The notes under the pieces are model-generated. The model was not told where the DNA came from. It saw only the letters and a list, made by a program, of their open reading frames with translations, and did no database searches. Shown piece after piece: positions 30,920 through 39,704 of a stretch of DNA of 62,082 nucleotides. A program made the translations under genes and the position numbers. The number at the start of each line of letters is the position of its first letter. Within the stretch, counting starts at the first letter, position 1. This stretch comes from Fulvimarina sp. (GTDB taxonomy: Bacteria; Pseudomonadota; Alphaproteobacteria; Rhizobiales; Rhizobiaceae): positions 1-62,082 of the forward strand of contig PACL01000068.1 of assembly GCA_002700095.1 (NCBI GenBank), given 5' to 3'.

Positions 30920-31758
30920 GCCGCCAGCCGGGCATCGAGCGCCTCGCGCGAGATCGGCAGCACCGCGCGAAACGCCGCCTCGTCGAACAGGGCCGGCCGG
31001 AATTCCGCGTCCGCCAGCCGCCGCGCCTGCACCAGCCCCAGCCGCATCTGCGTGCCCAGCCGGCGCGCGATGTAGCCGAGGTTGCCCGGCACCAATGGCA
31101 GGTGCTTGCGCGCAATCTGGATCGACGTCTGGGTGGTCAGGCCGACGTCGAATCCGCGGGCGACGAGAAGATGCACCTGCATCGTCACCGCCGGCTCGAT
31201 CTGCGCCACTCTCGGCCGGCACACCCCGAAGATGAAGGCGTCGGCCGGCGCGGCATGGCTGTCCGCGCGATCGAGCAGAAGCCGCGCACCCCGCTGCGAC
31301 AGCCAGTAGGCCCCCGCCCCGGCCTTGTCGCGGACGACGTCGACCAGACGGAACCGTCCCAGCGTTTCGGTCCCGCCGCACCGAAAGAACTTCCGCCGGC
31401 CGAAGCTCTCCAGGTTGACCAGCTCGGCGCCACTCGCCGCCGCCTTGCCCGCCGCCTCGGCAAAATGCGCCGAGAACACAGTGTCGTCCTCGAGGACGAT
31501 CAGACCCTCCGGCCGCTCCGCCGCCTTTTCCCAGAGCGCCCGGTGGGAGAGGAAGGCGGCGACCTCCGGCCGCGTCATCGGCCGCTCCCACTGCCTCGAC
31601 AGGCGCCGGAACGTCGCCTCGTCGATCTCTGCAGCCTCGACGGCGGCAAACCGGTTCAGCGCGATGCCGTGGCTCTCGGCCTGAACCTCCATCAAGGCGC
31701 GCCGCTCTCGTGCCCGCTGCAGATTGATGAACCAGATCTCCGGCGCCGCATCCCTCAT
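30889..31758 (-). CDS. Glycosyltransferase family 25
   Basis: This 289-residue protein starts EIWFINLQRARERRALM, the GT25 start (I/V-NLxRxxxR), has GCALSH-like VAAFLSHRALWEKA and the DxD-type VLEDDTVF. GT25 enzymes add galactose or other sugars to lipooligosaccharide. Together with the neighbouring LpcC it points to LPS core assembly. It converges with and overlaps lpcC by 31 bp. The C-terminal third (RRLGTQMRLGLVQARRL) is poorly conserved. Confidence 0.82.
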   Translation of the reverse strand: MRDAAPEIWFINLQRARERRALMEVQAESHGIALNRFAAVEAAEIDEATFRRLSRQWERPMTRPEVAAFLSHRALWEKAAERPEGLIVLEDDTVFSAHFAEAAGKAAASGAELVNLESFGRRKFFRCGGTETLGRFRLVDVVRDKAGAGAYWLSQRGARLLLDRADSHAAPADAFIFGVCRPRVAQIEPAVTMQVHLLVARGFDVGLTTQTSIQIARKHLPLVPGNLGYIARRLGTQMRLGLVQARRLADAEFRPALFDEAAFRAVLPISREALDARLAAYAAEDQSAS

Positions 31759-31767
31759 CCTGCCGGC

Positions 31768-33276
31768 TCAGTCCGCCCAGACCGAGGGGAAGAACAGGAT
31801 CAGCACCGTGACGAGTTCCAGCCGGCCGAGCAGCATCGCCGCGGACAGCACCCACAGCGCCGGGTCCGGAATGGTCGAGAAATTGCCGGCCGGACCGATG
31901 ATCTGGCCGAAGCCCGGGCCGACATTCGACAGCGCCGTCAGCGTGCCGGAAAAGGCGGTGATCAGGTCGAGCCCGAACATCGTCAGAAGCACGGTCCCCA
32001 TCAGAAGCGTCCCGAAGAACAGGAAGAAGAAGATCGTCACGGTCTGGATCGTCTGGGCGCTGATGTCGTCATTGCCGTATTTCAGCCGGACGATCGCATG
32101 GGGACGCACCAGCTTGCGGAAGCTCGCCCGCACCACGAGGAACAGGACGACCAGCCGGTTCGCCTTGATGCCGCCCGCCGTCGAGCCGGCGCAGCCGCCG
32201 AGGAACGAGGCGAGGAAGAAGATGCCGATCGCCGCGTTCGACCAGAGCGTATAATCCTCGGAGGCATAGCCCGTCGTGGTGATCACCGAGACGAGGTTGA
32301 AGGCCGAGGAGACCAGCGCCTCGCCGAAGGGCGTGTCGTTGATGATCCGGCGCGTCACCGCGATGGAGAAGCTGAGGACCAGGCAGATCACCAGGAATAC
32401 CAGGATCTGCGGGTCGCGCCACAGCTGGAAGCGCCGCGGCAGGAAGGCGCGCACATAGACGACGAAGGGCAGCGCCGCGAGGATCATGAAGATCGTCGAG
32501 GTGATCAGGATGCGGTTATCGTCGAAGAAGCCCATGGAAGCGTCATGGGTGGAATAGCCGCCCGTCGCCATGGTGGTCATCGCGTGGTTGGTCGCGTCGA
32601 AGAACGACATGCCGAGCGAGGTATAGGCGATGGCGCAGAGCAGCGTCAGCACCACATAGGCGGCGATCAGCCCGCCGGTCAGCTGGTTCACCCGCGGCAG
32701 CACCTTGTCCGACTTGTCGGAGCTTTCCATGTGGAACAGCGCGAGGCCGCCCGCCTGCAGCGACGGCAGGATCAGGAGCACCATGCCGATGATTCCGATG
32801 CCGCCCAGCCACTGCAGCAGCGAGCGCCACAAGAGGATGCCCCGCGGCAGCGAATCGAGGCCGGAGATCACCGTGGACCCGGTCGTCGTCAGCCCCGACA
32901 TCGATTCGAAGAAGGCGCCGGCGAAGGTCACGTTCACCGACGAGAAATAGAGCGGCAGCGCGCCGATGACGCAGGCGGCGAGCCAGACCGTGGTGACCAG
33001 CAGGAAGCCGAGCTTCTGGGTGAATTGCGGCCGTTCGCCCCGCGTCGCCACCGCGACCAGGGCGCAGATCACTCCGACGAGGAAGCCGGTGCCGACGAAG
33101 ACCCGGAAATCGTCGTTCCGGTCGGCGAAATCGGTGAGCGCCGGCAGGAGCATGGCGAATGCGAGCCCGAGGCCGAAGATCGACGTCACATGGGCGATCG
33201 TCCTGAAAATGTCGGGCTCTCCGGGCTGATGGGGACGATGATGTGTCCGCCGACCCGCGGTTCTAGTGCCTCGCAT
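31768..33276 (-). CDS. trkH: TrkH-family potassium transporter subunit
   Basis: The protein (up to 502 residues) has about ten membrane segments and four pore-loop motifs: SGLTTTGSTV, NHAMTTMATGGYSTHD, SVITTTGYAS and TALSNVGPGFG. This is the channel-like K+ uptake subunit that works with cytosolic TrkA. The GCAGSTAGGIKANRL loop is family-typical. The start is uncertain: the ATG at 33276 adds about 20 polar residues before FRTIAHVTSIFG, and an alternative GTG lies inside. No trkA is in the window. Confidence 0.92.
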   Translation of the reverse strand: MRGTRTAGRRTHHRPHQPGEPDIFRTIAHVTSIFGLGLAFAMLLPALTDFADRNDDFRVFVGTGFLVGVICALVAVATRGERPQFTQKLGFLLVTTVWLAACVIGALPLYFSSVNVTFAGAFFESMSGLTTTGSTVISGLDSLPRGILLWRSLLQWLGGIGIIGMVLLILPSLQAGGLALFHMESSDKSDKVLPRVNQLTGGLIAAYVVLTLLCAIAYTSLGMSFFDATNHAMTTMATGGYSTHDASMGFFDDNRILITSTIFMILAALPFVVYVRAFLPRRFQLWRDPQILVFLVICLVLSFSIAVTRRIINDTPFGEALVSSAFNLVSVITTTGYASEDYTLWSNAAIGIFFLASFLGGCAGSTAGGIKANRLVVLFLVVRASFRKLVRPHAIVRLKYGNDDISAQTIQTVTIFFFLFFGTLLMGTVLLTMFGLDLITAFSGTLTALSNVGPGFGQIIGPAGNFSTIPDPALWVLSAAMLLGRLELVTVLILFFPSVWAD

Positions 33277-33417
33277 CGGCTACGGCAATTCGCCAGCGCG
33301 CCTGAACGCCGCCTTCCCTCGCGCTTTGGCCGGCATGTTGCAGCACGGCATCCCCTCGTCTATTGAACGAGGCAATCCCCATTGCCATTTGCCAGACGCA
33401 TTGCTTGCGAGGCTGCC

Positions 33418-34389
33418 ATGTCCAATCGTCACGCCAACATCCTTATCCTCGGCTCCGGGCCGGCCGGCTATACCGCCGCGATCTACGCGGCACGTGCCAT
33501 GATGAAGCCGCTGATCGTCGCGGGTCTCCAGGAAGGCGGCCAGCTCACGATCACCACGGATGTCGAGAACTATCCCGGCTTCGCCGAGCCGGTCCAGGGC
33601 CCCTGGATGATGGAGCAGATGAAGGCGCAGGCGCTGAATGTCGGCGCCGAGATCGCCAACGACATCATCGTCTCCGCCGAGCTCGGCCAGCGCCCCTTCC
33701 GCCTCACCGGCGACAGCGGCACCGTCTATACCTGCGACACGCTGGTCATTGCCACGGGCGCCCAGGCCAAGTGGCTGGGGCTTCAGAGCGAGGACAAGTT
33801 CCAGGGCTTCGGCGTCTCGGCCTGCGCCACCTGCGACGGCTTCTTCTATCGCGGCCGGGAGGTCGTCGTCGTCGGCGGCGGCAATACCGCCGTCGAAGAG
33901 GCGCTCTACCTGTCGCACATCGCCAAAAAGGTGACGCTGGTCCACCGCCGCGACGAGCTGCGCGCCGAGCGCATCCTGCAGGAGCGGCTGTTCAAGTCCG
34001 AGAATGTCGAGGTCCTGTGGGACACGGCGGTCGAGGAGATCGTCGGCGTCGAGAAGCCGCTGAAGTCGGTGAATGGCGTCCGGCTGAAGAACCTGAAGAC
34101 CGGCGAGGTCACCGAGAAGACTGTCGACGGCGTCTTCGTCGCCATCGGCCATGCGCCGGCGGTCGAGCTGTTCGTCGGCCAGCTGAAGCAGAAGCCGTCG
34201 GGCTATCTCTGGGTCGAGCCCGGCTCGACGCGCACGTCGCTCGAAGGCGTGTTCGCCGCCGGTGACGTTGCCGACGACGTCTATCGCCAGGCAGTCACCG
34301 CTGCCGGCATGGGCTGCATGGCGGCTCTGGAAGCCGAGAAGTGGCTCGCCGAACAGACCCTCGAAGAAACCCGCGCCGCCGCCGAATAG
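33418..34389 (+). CDS. trxB: Thioredoxin-disulfide reductase
   Basis: The 323-residue flavoprotein has the FAD motif GSGPAG (12-17), the redox-active CATC (136-139), the NADPH loop GGGNTAVEEAL and the C-terminal FAD motif VFAAGDVAD. It reduces thioredoxin with NADPH. ATG at 33418 fits the family start (MSNRHANILILGSGPAG). The LysR gene follows after 63 bp, a pairing conserved in Rhizobiales. Confidence 0.97.
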   Translation: MSNRHANILILGSGPAGYTAAIYAARAMMKPLIVAGLQEGGQLTITTDVENYPGFAEPVQGPWMMEQMKAQALNVGAEIANDIIVSAELGQRPFRLTGDSGTVYTCDTLVIATGAQAKWLGLQSEDKFQGFGVSACATCDGFFYRGREVVVVGGGNTAVEEALYLSHIAKKVTLVHRRDELRAERILQERLFKSENVEVLWDTAVEEIVGVEKPLKSVNGVRLKNLKTGEVTEKTVDGVFVAIGHAPAVELFVGQLKQKPSGYLWVEPGSTRTSLEGVFAAGDVADDVYRQAVTAAGMGCMAALEAEKWLAEQTLEETRAAAE

Positions 34390-34452
34390 GGCGCCTTGCC
34401 CTGACATTCCCCTTCCGGCGTTTCCGCCGGATCGCTTGAAGGACCACCCGAA

Positions 34453-35349
34453 ATGGCCCTCGACTGGGACAAGCTGCGGATCTTCCACGCGGCAGCCGAG
34501 GCAGGCTCGTTCACCCATGCGGCCGACGCCCTCAATCTCAGCCAGTCGGCAATCAGTCGTCAGGTGGCGGCCCTCGAAAACGAGATCGGCGTGCCGCTGT
34601 TTCACCGGCACGCCCGCGGCCTCGTCCTGTCCGAACAGGGCGAACTCCTGTTCCAGACGGCGAACGACGTCCTGAAGCGGCTCGAGACGGTGCGCATGCA
34701 GCTCACCGAGACCAAGGAGAAGCCCGCCGGCAAGCTGCGGGTGACCACCACCGTCGGCCTCGGCTCCGGCTGGCTGACCGAGCGCGCCCGGGAGTTCCTC
34801 GAACTCTATCCCGATCTGGAACTGCAGCTGGTCTTCGACAACGAGGAGATCGACCTCACCATGCGCAAGGCGGATGCGGCGATCCGCCTGCGCCAGCCGC
34901 AGCAGCCGGACCTCATCCAGCGCCGGCTGTTCACCGTGCATCTCCACGTCTATGCGGCGCCGAGCTATCTCGCCCGCTTCGGCACCCCGGAGACGGTGGA
35001 GGATCTCGACCAGCACCGCATCATCACCTTCGGCGAGCCGGCGCCCAACTACCTGCGCAATCTCAACACGCTGGAGACGGTCGGTTTGCCGGAAGGCAAG
35101 TTCCGCAGCCCGATCCTGCAGATCAACAATCTGATGGCGATCCGCTCGGCGATCGAGAGCGGCACCGGCCTCGCTTTGTTGCCCGACTACATGATCGACA
35201 AGCGTTCCAAGCTCGTCCAGGTGCTTCCCGAAATGGAAATGCCGACCTTCGATACCTATCTCTGCTACACCGAGCAGATGCGCAGCGCCGCCAAGCTGAA
35301 GGTGTTCCGCGACTTCCTCATCTCGAAGGCCCGCACCTGGGCCTATTGA
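34453..35349 (+). CDS. lsrB: LysR-type regulator of the LsrB/VtlR group
   Basis: The 298-residue LTTR has the N-terminal HTH (FHAAAEAGSFTHAADALNLSQSAISRQVAAL) and a substrate-binding domain. The start MALDWDKLRIFHAA and the position after trxB match Sinorhizobium LsrB and Brucella VtlR, regulators of LPS/oxidative-stress genes and of AbcR-type sRNAs and small proteins. Only one cysteine (about residue 271) is present, although redox sensing by cysteines has been proposed for LsrB. No AbcR-like sRNA was recognised next to it. Symbol by synteny and similarity. Confidence 0.82.
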   Translation: MALDWDKLRIFHAAAEAGSFTHAADALNLSQSAISRQVAALENEIGVPLFHRHARGLVLSEQGELLFQTANDVLKRLETVRMQLTETKEKPAGKLRVTTTVGLGSGWLTERAREFLELYPDLELQLVFDNEEIDLTMRKADAAIRLRQPQQPDLIQRRLFTVHLHVYAAPSYLARFGTPETVEDLDQHRIITFGEPAPNYLRNLNTLETVGLPEGKFRSPILQINNLMAIRSAIESGTGLALLPDYMIDKRSKLVQVLPEMEMPTFDTYLCYTEQMRSAAKLKVFRDFLISKARTWAY

Positions 35350-35432
35350 GCGCGGCCTGTCTCGCACGCTGGGTGAAACGATGGTTCCGGCCGCATCCGG
35401 AACCGGTTCCACGCCAGACGCACCAAGGGCAG

Positions 35433-36239
35433 ATGACAGTGTCCAGTCCACCGCATCCGAAAGCCATCGTGGCGATCGGCGACGTCCACGGCGAGAGCGG
35501 CCTGTTTCGGCGCTTCCTCGACGGCGTCGACCGGCTCGCCGAAGCGCGCGGCATCCAGCCGGCCATCTACATCCTCGGCGATCTCGTCGATCGCGGCGAG
35601 GACAGCCGCGGCGCCATGGAGATCGCCGAACGGGTGCTTTCGGAGCGGCCGGGCTCGAAGCTCCTCCTCGGCAATCACGACGAATGGCTGCTGCGCTTTC
35701 TCAGGAACTCTTTATCGCTGGAGGAGATCTTCCACTGGCTCGACCAGGGCGGCGCGGAGACGCTCGCCTCCTACGGCTTCCGGCTCGCCGACACGCCGCC
35801 CGCCGAGATCCGCCGCGCGATCAACGAGCGCTGGCCCGGACATCTGGCGATGCTCACTGATGCTTCGCCCATCGCGTTTGCCGGTGGCTTCGCCTTCGTT
35901 CACGCCGGCGTCGACCCGGCCCGGCCTCTCGACCGGCAGGACCCCCACGACTGCGTCTGGATCCGCGCGCCGTTCATGAAGCATGTCGGGCGTCTCAGCC
36001 ACGTCGTGCTGCACGGCCACACGCCGCAGAAGTCCGGCCTGCCGACGGTGACGGAAAATCGCCTGTCGCTGGATACCGGCGCGGTCTTCACCGGCCATCT
36101 GTCCGGCGCATGGGTGGATGTCGATGCCGGCACCGCCGCCTGCCTGCGGGTGAGTCACGACGCGGACCTCCACCCTGTCCAGCCGCGCCGCCTCGACCGC
36201 GGCCTCGGCACAGCGCTGGACGCGGCGCCCCGCCCCTGA
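35433..36239 (+). CDS. Calcineurin-like metallophosphatase (Ser/Thr phosphatase type)
   Basis: The 268-residue protein carries the full metallophosphoesterase motif series: GDVHG, GDLVDRG, GNHDEW, a later H (FVHAGVD) and HGHTPQ. It resembles bacterial PrpA/ApaH-like phosphatases and would bind two metals. Substrate may be a phosphoprotein, dinucleotide or small ester. ATG at 35433 was chosen because AGGG precedes it and the domain starts soon after; a frame-open TTG overlaps the lsrB end and would make co-translation possible. Confidence 0.85.
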   Translation: MTVSSPPHPKAIVAIGDVHGESGLFRRFLDGVDRLAEARGIQPAIYILGDLVDRGEDSRGAMEIAERVLSERPGSKLLLGNHDEWLLRFLRNSLSLEEIFHWLDQGGAETLASYGFRLADTPPAEIRRAINERWPGHLAMLTDASPIAFAGGFAFVHAGVDPARPLDRQDPHDCVWIRAPFMKHVGRLSHVVLHGHTPQKSGLPTVTENRLSLDTGAVFTGHLSGAWVDVDAGTAACLRVSHDADLHPVQPRRLDRGLGTALDAAPRP

Positions 36240-36254
36240 AGCGGCGCAGGTCCT

Positions 36255-36353
36255 GGAGCACGACCCCGACAGGCGGGGCCGGCTTCGGAAAGGCTCATGC
36301 GGCAACGGGATGCTCGAGCGGGATGCCGATCAAGGCTGATGTCATCCCGCTCC
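36255..36353. repeat. Dispersed ~100-bp intergenic palindromic element, copy A
   Basis: This segment is similar along its whole length to 56364-56464. Shared blocks include CTTCGGAAA/TTTCGGAAA, TCATGCGGCAAC and CGAGCGGGATG, then TCATCCCGCTCC. The right half forms an inverted repeat GAGCGGGATG...CATCCCGCTC. Elements of this look (GAGCATGATCCCGAAA...GGAACCGGTTTTCGGA) are common between rhizobial genes. Copy A is the more diverged. It lies after the phosphatase gene and ends 8 bp from the stop of the SRPBCC gene. Confidence 0.7.
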
Positions 36354-36361
36354 AGTGCGCC

Positions 36362-36847
36362 TTACATGGCGCCGGCCTTGTCCTTCAGCGAGGCTAGCCC
36401 TGCGTCGTAGATCCCGCCGATGACCTCGGAGGCCTTCTCGTCGCTGGCGCCCTTGGCGTCGAACGTCCCGGACCAGGAGATCGTCGACCCGTCGCCCGAG
36501 CCGGAGACGCTGATCGTCGATTGGTAGTTCTCCACCGGCAGCGGCCCGTCGAGGATCGTGTAGCTGTAGCTCATCTTATCGTCGTCGCGGGCGGTCTGCT
36601 CCTCGACCAGCGCCGCCCCGTCAGGCAGGGTGATGGTCCGGACGCTCTTGCCCCCCTCGTCCTTCAGTTCGCACTTGGTCGCGGCCGGATGCCAGGTCTG
36701 GATGTCGCAGAAGCTCCCGATCATCTTCCAGACGGCGTCGGGCTTGGCGGCGACCTCGACGGATTTCGACACCTCGACGGCAAATGCCGGCGTCGCGGCA
36801 AGCGCGCCCATGGCGGCGAGACCCGCGACCTTCGAACGAATTTTCAT
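36362..36847 (-). CDS. Secreted SRPBCC-family protein
   Basis: This 161-residue protein has a Sec signal peptide (MKIRSKVAGLAAMGALAATPAFA, cleavage after AFA at about 23) and a START/Bet v1-like fold domain: SKSVEVAAKPDAVWKMIGSFCDIQTWHP, a typical polyketide-cyclase/SRPBCC start, and a long C-terminal helix (EVIGGIYDAGLASLKDKAG). Such proteins bind hydrophobic ligands. ATG at 36845-36847 begins the signal peptide. Ligand unknown. Confidence 0.8.
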   Translation of the reverse strand: MKIRSKVAGLAAMGALAATPAFAVEVSKSVEVAAKPDAVWKMIGSFCDIQTWHPAATKCELKDEGGKSVRTITLPDGAALVEEQTARDDDKMSYSYTILDGPLPVENYQSTISVSGSGDGSTISWSGTFDAKGASDEKASEVIGGIYDAGLASLKDKAGAM

Positions 36848-37053
36848 CTGCTTTTCCTCCCGAGCGCCGATTCTGGCCAATGCCTCGAACCCGGCGTCCT
36901 CCTCGATGCCCGCCGTCAAGCTAGCGGATTTCGGGCGGCTGGCAATCGCGCCGAAGAGCCGCGGCAAATCTTCGGCGAGAATCGCAACCAAAAAAAGAGT
37001 CGATGCCGCGTCTGCAGCACCGCCCTTTCATCGAAGTCCTCTCGGGTCGCCCG

Positions 37054-37317
37054 TCAGCGGCAGACGCGCACGTTGCGGACGATGCGCTTGCCATGCCGGT
37101 ACTTCACCGTCTTCTTCACCACGCAGTCCCGGTGATGCGGGCGGATCTTCTCGACCACCACCGGCCGGCGGTCGTCGTGGCGGCGGCGCATGTCCTGATG
37201 ATGACGCGGCGCATGATGGTCGCCGATGACGACCTTGACGCTCGCCGCCTGGGCCGAGACGCCGGCGCCGAGGGTCGCCGCGAGAGCGAGAGCGGAAGCG
37301 AGGATGAACTTGCGCAT
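37054..37317 (-). CDS. Small secreted basic, histidine-rich protein
   Basis: An 87-residue protein with a clear signal peptide (MRKFILASALALAATLGAGVSAQA) and a mature part rich in His and Arg (DHHAPRHHQDMRRRHDDRR) and two cysteines (DCVVKK, VCR). Proteins like this are frequent in Rhizobiales; metal or polyanion binding is possible but unproven. The ATG at 37315-37317 starts the signal peptide. Confidence 0.7.
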   Translation of the reverse strand: MRKFILASALALAATLGAGVSAQAASVKVVIGDHHAPRHHQDMRRRHDDRRPVVVEKIRPHHRDCVVKKTVKYRHGKRIVRNVRVCR

Positions 37318-37866
37318 GGAAGTGCCTTTCGATGTGCCGTGAGGCGGTGAAGACGATAAGGCATGTTTATCGTCACCCAGCTGAACGGCCCATGAATGGT
37401 TTCGCTCCGCAACGTTCAGGGTCATGAACGAAATCCTGCCGGCCTCGCGCAAGCCCTGCCGCGCGAGCGCCCGGGCGTCACAACGCGCGTGGATGCCTGC
37501 GCCGCCCGGGGATGACCGCGTGCGGGGACAAAAAAAAGGGCGGCCATTGGCCGCCCGAAGTTTGGCTGGAGTATCAGGTCGAAAAACCCGATATGGCCAC
37601 AACGCTACTCCCCAAACATGGTTGCACTTGGGCAACGCTGAATCGACAATTTTCTTGGCGGCGCTATTCCTTCGATCACGGACGCGTTTTCACAGCGTGT
37701 GGCGCGGGGGGGCGGAGCCGCCGGTTCTTCGGTCTCGCAGCGCAACCAATGCGCCGCAGTGACGTTGTCGGCAGAGGGTCGGAGTTCCAAGCCGACGCGC
37801 CGTCCGTCACCGGGCGCCATCACAGAACCAGCATCGAACAAGCCGGACACGTCAGGAGTTTCGCAT
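37318..37866. other. Long intergenic region with orphan terminator, possible sRNA locus
   Basis: About 550 bp without a recognisable protein gene. On the minus strand a strong terminator sits at 37530-37556; nothing annotated feeds into it. The 100-150 bp upstream of it on that strand (to about 37700) could encode a small RNA, with a possible stem CCCAA...TTGGG near 37608-37632. No clear promoter was found. The right end holds the SOUL gene SD (AGGAG near 37854). Confidence 0.35.
37530..37556 (-). terminator. Orphan rho-independent terminator on the minus strand
   Basis: GGGCGGCC-AAT-GGCCGCCC (37538-37556) is followed on the minus strand by an uninterrupted run of eight T. This is one of the best terminators in the window, yet no gene lies upstream of it on that strand before the rightward SOUL gene. 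Confidence 0.88.
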
Positions 37867-38886
37867 ATGTTTCGGGACAGACCGAGCACCTATGATCAGG
37901 TCGCCAACGCCCTTGCCACGCTGGGCGAGCGGATCGGGGAACTGGAAGGGCAGCTCGCCGAGCGGCTCGACCCGACGCCCTCCGCCAGCGAACGCGCCCG
38001 TCGGGCGATCGGCCGGGTGATTCCCGGCATGGCTCCGGAGCCGACGGGTCTTTCCCGCTATCTGCCGCATCTCTCCGACTACTGGCCCGACGACGCCGGC
38101 AAGCGGGCGCGTCGCCAGGTTCGCGCGCTGCAGGATGCCGGCGGCGACCTCGCCCACGGCGCCGAGGACTATTTCGGCAGCGCTCGTCGCCAGGTCGCCG
38201 GGTGGTCCGCCCCGGCGCTGGCCTCGCTGCGCAGCCATCTGCCGGCGCGCTACCAGCCGAAGGCCGCCGATCGCAACCGCGAGCTGACGGCGCTTCTCGT
38301 CGTCGGCGGTGCGGTCGTCGCCGTTGGTGCCGCCTACTACATCACCAAGAAGGTCAACGAGCATTCCGAGGAGCCGGACTACGACACCGTCCGTTCCGAC
38401 GGGCCGATCGAGATCCGCGACTACGACGCCATGATCGTCGCCGAGACGGTCAAGAGCGGCTATCACGAGAAGGCCCGGCGGCTGGGCTTCATGACGCTGG
38501 CCGACTACATCTTCGCCAAGAACCGTGCCGGCAAGAAGATCAAGATGACCACCCCGGTGCTGCAGCAGCTCGCCGAGGGCGAAGGCCGCTCCAAGGGCTG
38601 GGCCGTCCGCTTCGTCATGCCGAAGAAGTTCACCCTCGCCAGCCTGCCCGAGCCGGCCGGTCCCGATGTGCGCCTGAAGGAAGTCCCGGCCCGCCGCGTC
38701 GCGGCCATCCGCTTCTCCGGAAACTTCACCGCAACACTTGCCTCCAAGCACCTGATGACGCTGTACAATTACCTCGCCGACAACAATCTCAAGCAGCACG
38801 GCGATCCGGAATACGCCTTCTACAACCCGCCCTGGACGCCTGGCTTCCTGAAGCGCAACGAGATCCTCATCGAGGTCGAGCGCTGA
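37867..38886 (+). CDS. SOUL-family heme-binding protein with N-terminal helical/membrane region
   Basis: The 339-residue protein has a charged helical N-terminus, one membrane segment (about 141-160, ALLVVGGAVVAVGAAYYIT) and a C-terminal SOUL domain: GPIEIRDYDAMIVAET, FMTLADYIFAKNRAGKKIKMTTPV, and the ending YAFYNPPWTPGFLKRNEILIEV. SOUL/HBP domains bind heme or related tetrapyrroles. The ATG at 37867 has AGGAG eight bases upstream. The long N-terminal extension is not part of the known domain. Terminator follows. Confidence 0.88.
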   Translation: MFRDRPSTYDQVANALATLGERIGELEGQLAERLDPTPSASERARRAIGRVIPGMAPEPTGLSRYLPHLSDYWPDDAGKRARRQVRALQDAGGDLAHGAEDYFGSARRQVAGWSAPALASLRSHLPARYQPKAADRNRELTALLVVGGAVVAVGAAYYITKKVNEHSEEPDYDTVRSDGPIEIRDYDAMIVAETVKSGYHEKARRLGFMTLADYIFAKNRAGKKIKMTTPVLQQLAEGEGRSKGWAVRFVMPKKFTLASLPEPAGPDVRLKEVPARRVAAIRFSGNFTATLASKHLMTLYNYLADNNLKQHGDPEYAFYNPPWTPGFLKRNEILIEVER

Positions 38887-38930
38887 GCTCAAGGCTCGGT
38901 TCATCGCCTGAGCCGAGACCAGAAACGACG

Positions 38931-38965
38931 AAGGCCGGTGCCCCCAGCACCGGCCTTTCTCTTGT
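38931..38965 (+). terminator. Rho-independent terminator after the SOUL gene
   Basis: AAGGCCGGTG-CCCCCAG-CACCGGCCTT (38931-38957) then TCTCTTGTT. The same stem could serve yhhQ from the other side. Confidence 0.8.
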
Positions 38966-38994
38966 TCCGTCTGCAGGAAGACGTTCGCCCGCCC

Positions 38995-39678
38995 TCAGGC
39001 CGCTTGCGGCCGGTAGGGCATGAAGCGCTGCATGATCACCCGGTAGGGAATCAGCGCGATGGCGGAGACCGTGAGCTTCACCGTGAAGTCGCCGATCGCC
39101 CAGGACACCCAGCGCGGCGCTTCCTGCGAGAACATCCCCAGCAGCGGCGCGCTCTCCAGCGCGAAGCCGTCGCTGGCGCCGATGAAGACGAAGAGCGGCG
39201 CGAAGGCGATGGTGAAGAAGGTGAGCGTGTCCAGCACCGAGCCGCTCAGCGACGAGAAGGCCGGCGCCCGCCACCAGCTGTCCTGGCGCATCCGGGTGAA
39301 CACGGCGACGTCGAGGAGCTGCGCCAGAAGGAAGGCGCCGCCGGAGGCGACGGCGATGCGGAACAGCCGGTCGGCCGTGGTAGCGAACCCCAGGAGCCCC
39401 ATGTCGTAGAGCAGCGGCGGCACCAGCAGCGAGCAGAGCACCGCTGCGGCAAAGCCCGCGAACACCACCCGGCGCGCCACCTTCGGCCCGTACCGGCGGT
39501 TGGTGAGGTCGGTGACGAGGAAGGCGAAGGGATAGGTGAAGGAGCCGTAGGTCAGAAGGTCGGCGAGCTGCAGCCCCCCGACTTCGGCAAACACCGGATA
39601 CTGCACCGCGACGTTGGAGGCGAGCACGATGGCCGCCATCGCGGCGATGGGCAGGGCGTAGATCTTGGAGAACGACAT
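38995..39678 (-). CDS. yhhQ: YhhQ-family queuosine precursor transporter
   Basis: The 227-residue protein has six or so membrane segments and the VUT/COG1738 features LASNVAVQYPV, LLTYGSFTYPFAFLVTDLTNRRYG and FSSLSGSVLDTLTFF. YhhQ imports preQ0/preQ1 for tRNA queuosine synthesis. Its start codon is embedded in a preQ1-I riboswitch-like sequence, which fits the function. The lipoprotein gene upstream ends only 37 bp away. Confidence 0.93.
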   Translation of the reverse strand: MSFSKIYALPIAAMAAIVLASNVAVQYPVFAEVGGLQLADLLTYGSFTYPFAFLVTDLTNRRYGPKVARRVVFAGFAAAVLCSLLVPPLLYDMGLLGFATTADRLFRIAVASGGAFLLAQLLDVAVFTRMRQDSWWRAPAFSSLSGSVLDTLTFFTIAFAPLFVFIGASDGFALESAPLLGMFSQEAPRWVSWAIGDFTVKLTVSAIALIPYRVIMQRFMPYRPQAA

Positions 39679-39704
39679 TTTTTTATCCTGGGTAATGGAA
39701 CCAG
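39676..39704 (-). promoter_or_regulatory. Probable preQ1-I riboswitch overlapping the yhhQ start codon
   Basis: The minus strand reads CTGG-UUCCAUUAC-CCAG followed by GATAAAAAAATG. It matches the preQ1-I layout: short P1 (CUGG/CCAG), GGUUC at the 5' side, a UAC-CCC segment before the 3' side of P1, and the A-rich AUAAAAAA tail. In the known B. subtilis aptamer the tail pairs back into the loop; here the start codon AUG can pair with loop CAU, hiding both SD (AGGA) and AUG. Repression by preQ1 of its own importer is the expected logic. Not confirmed by covariance search. Confidence 0.6.
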
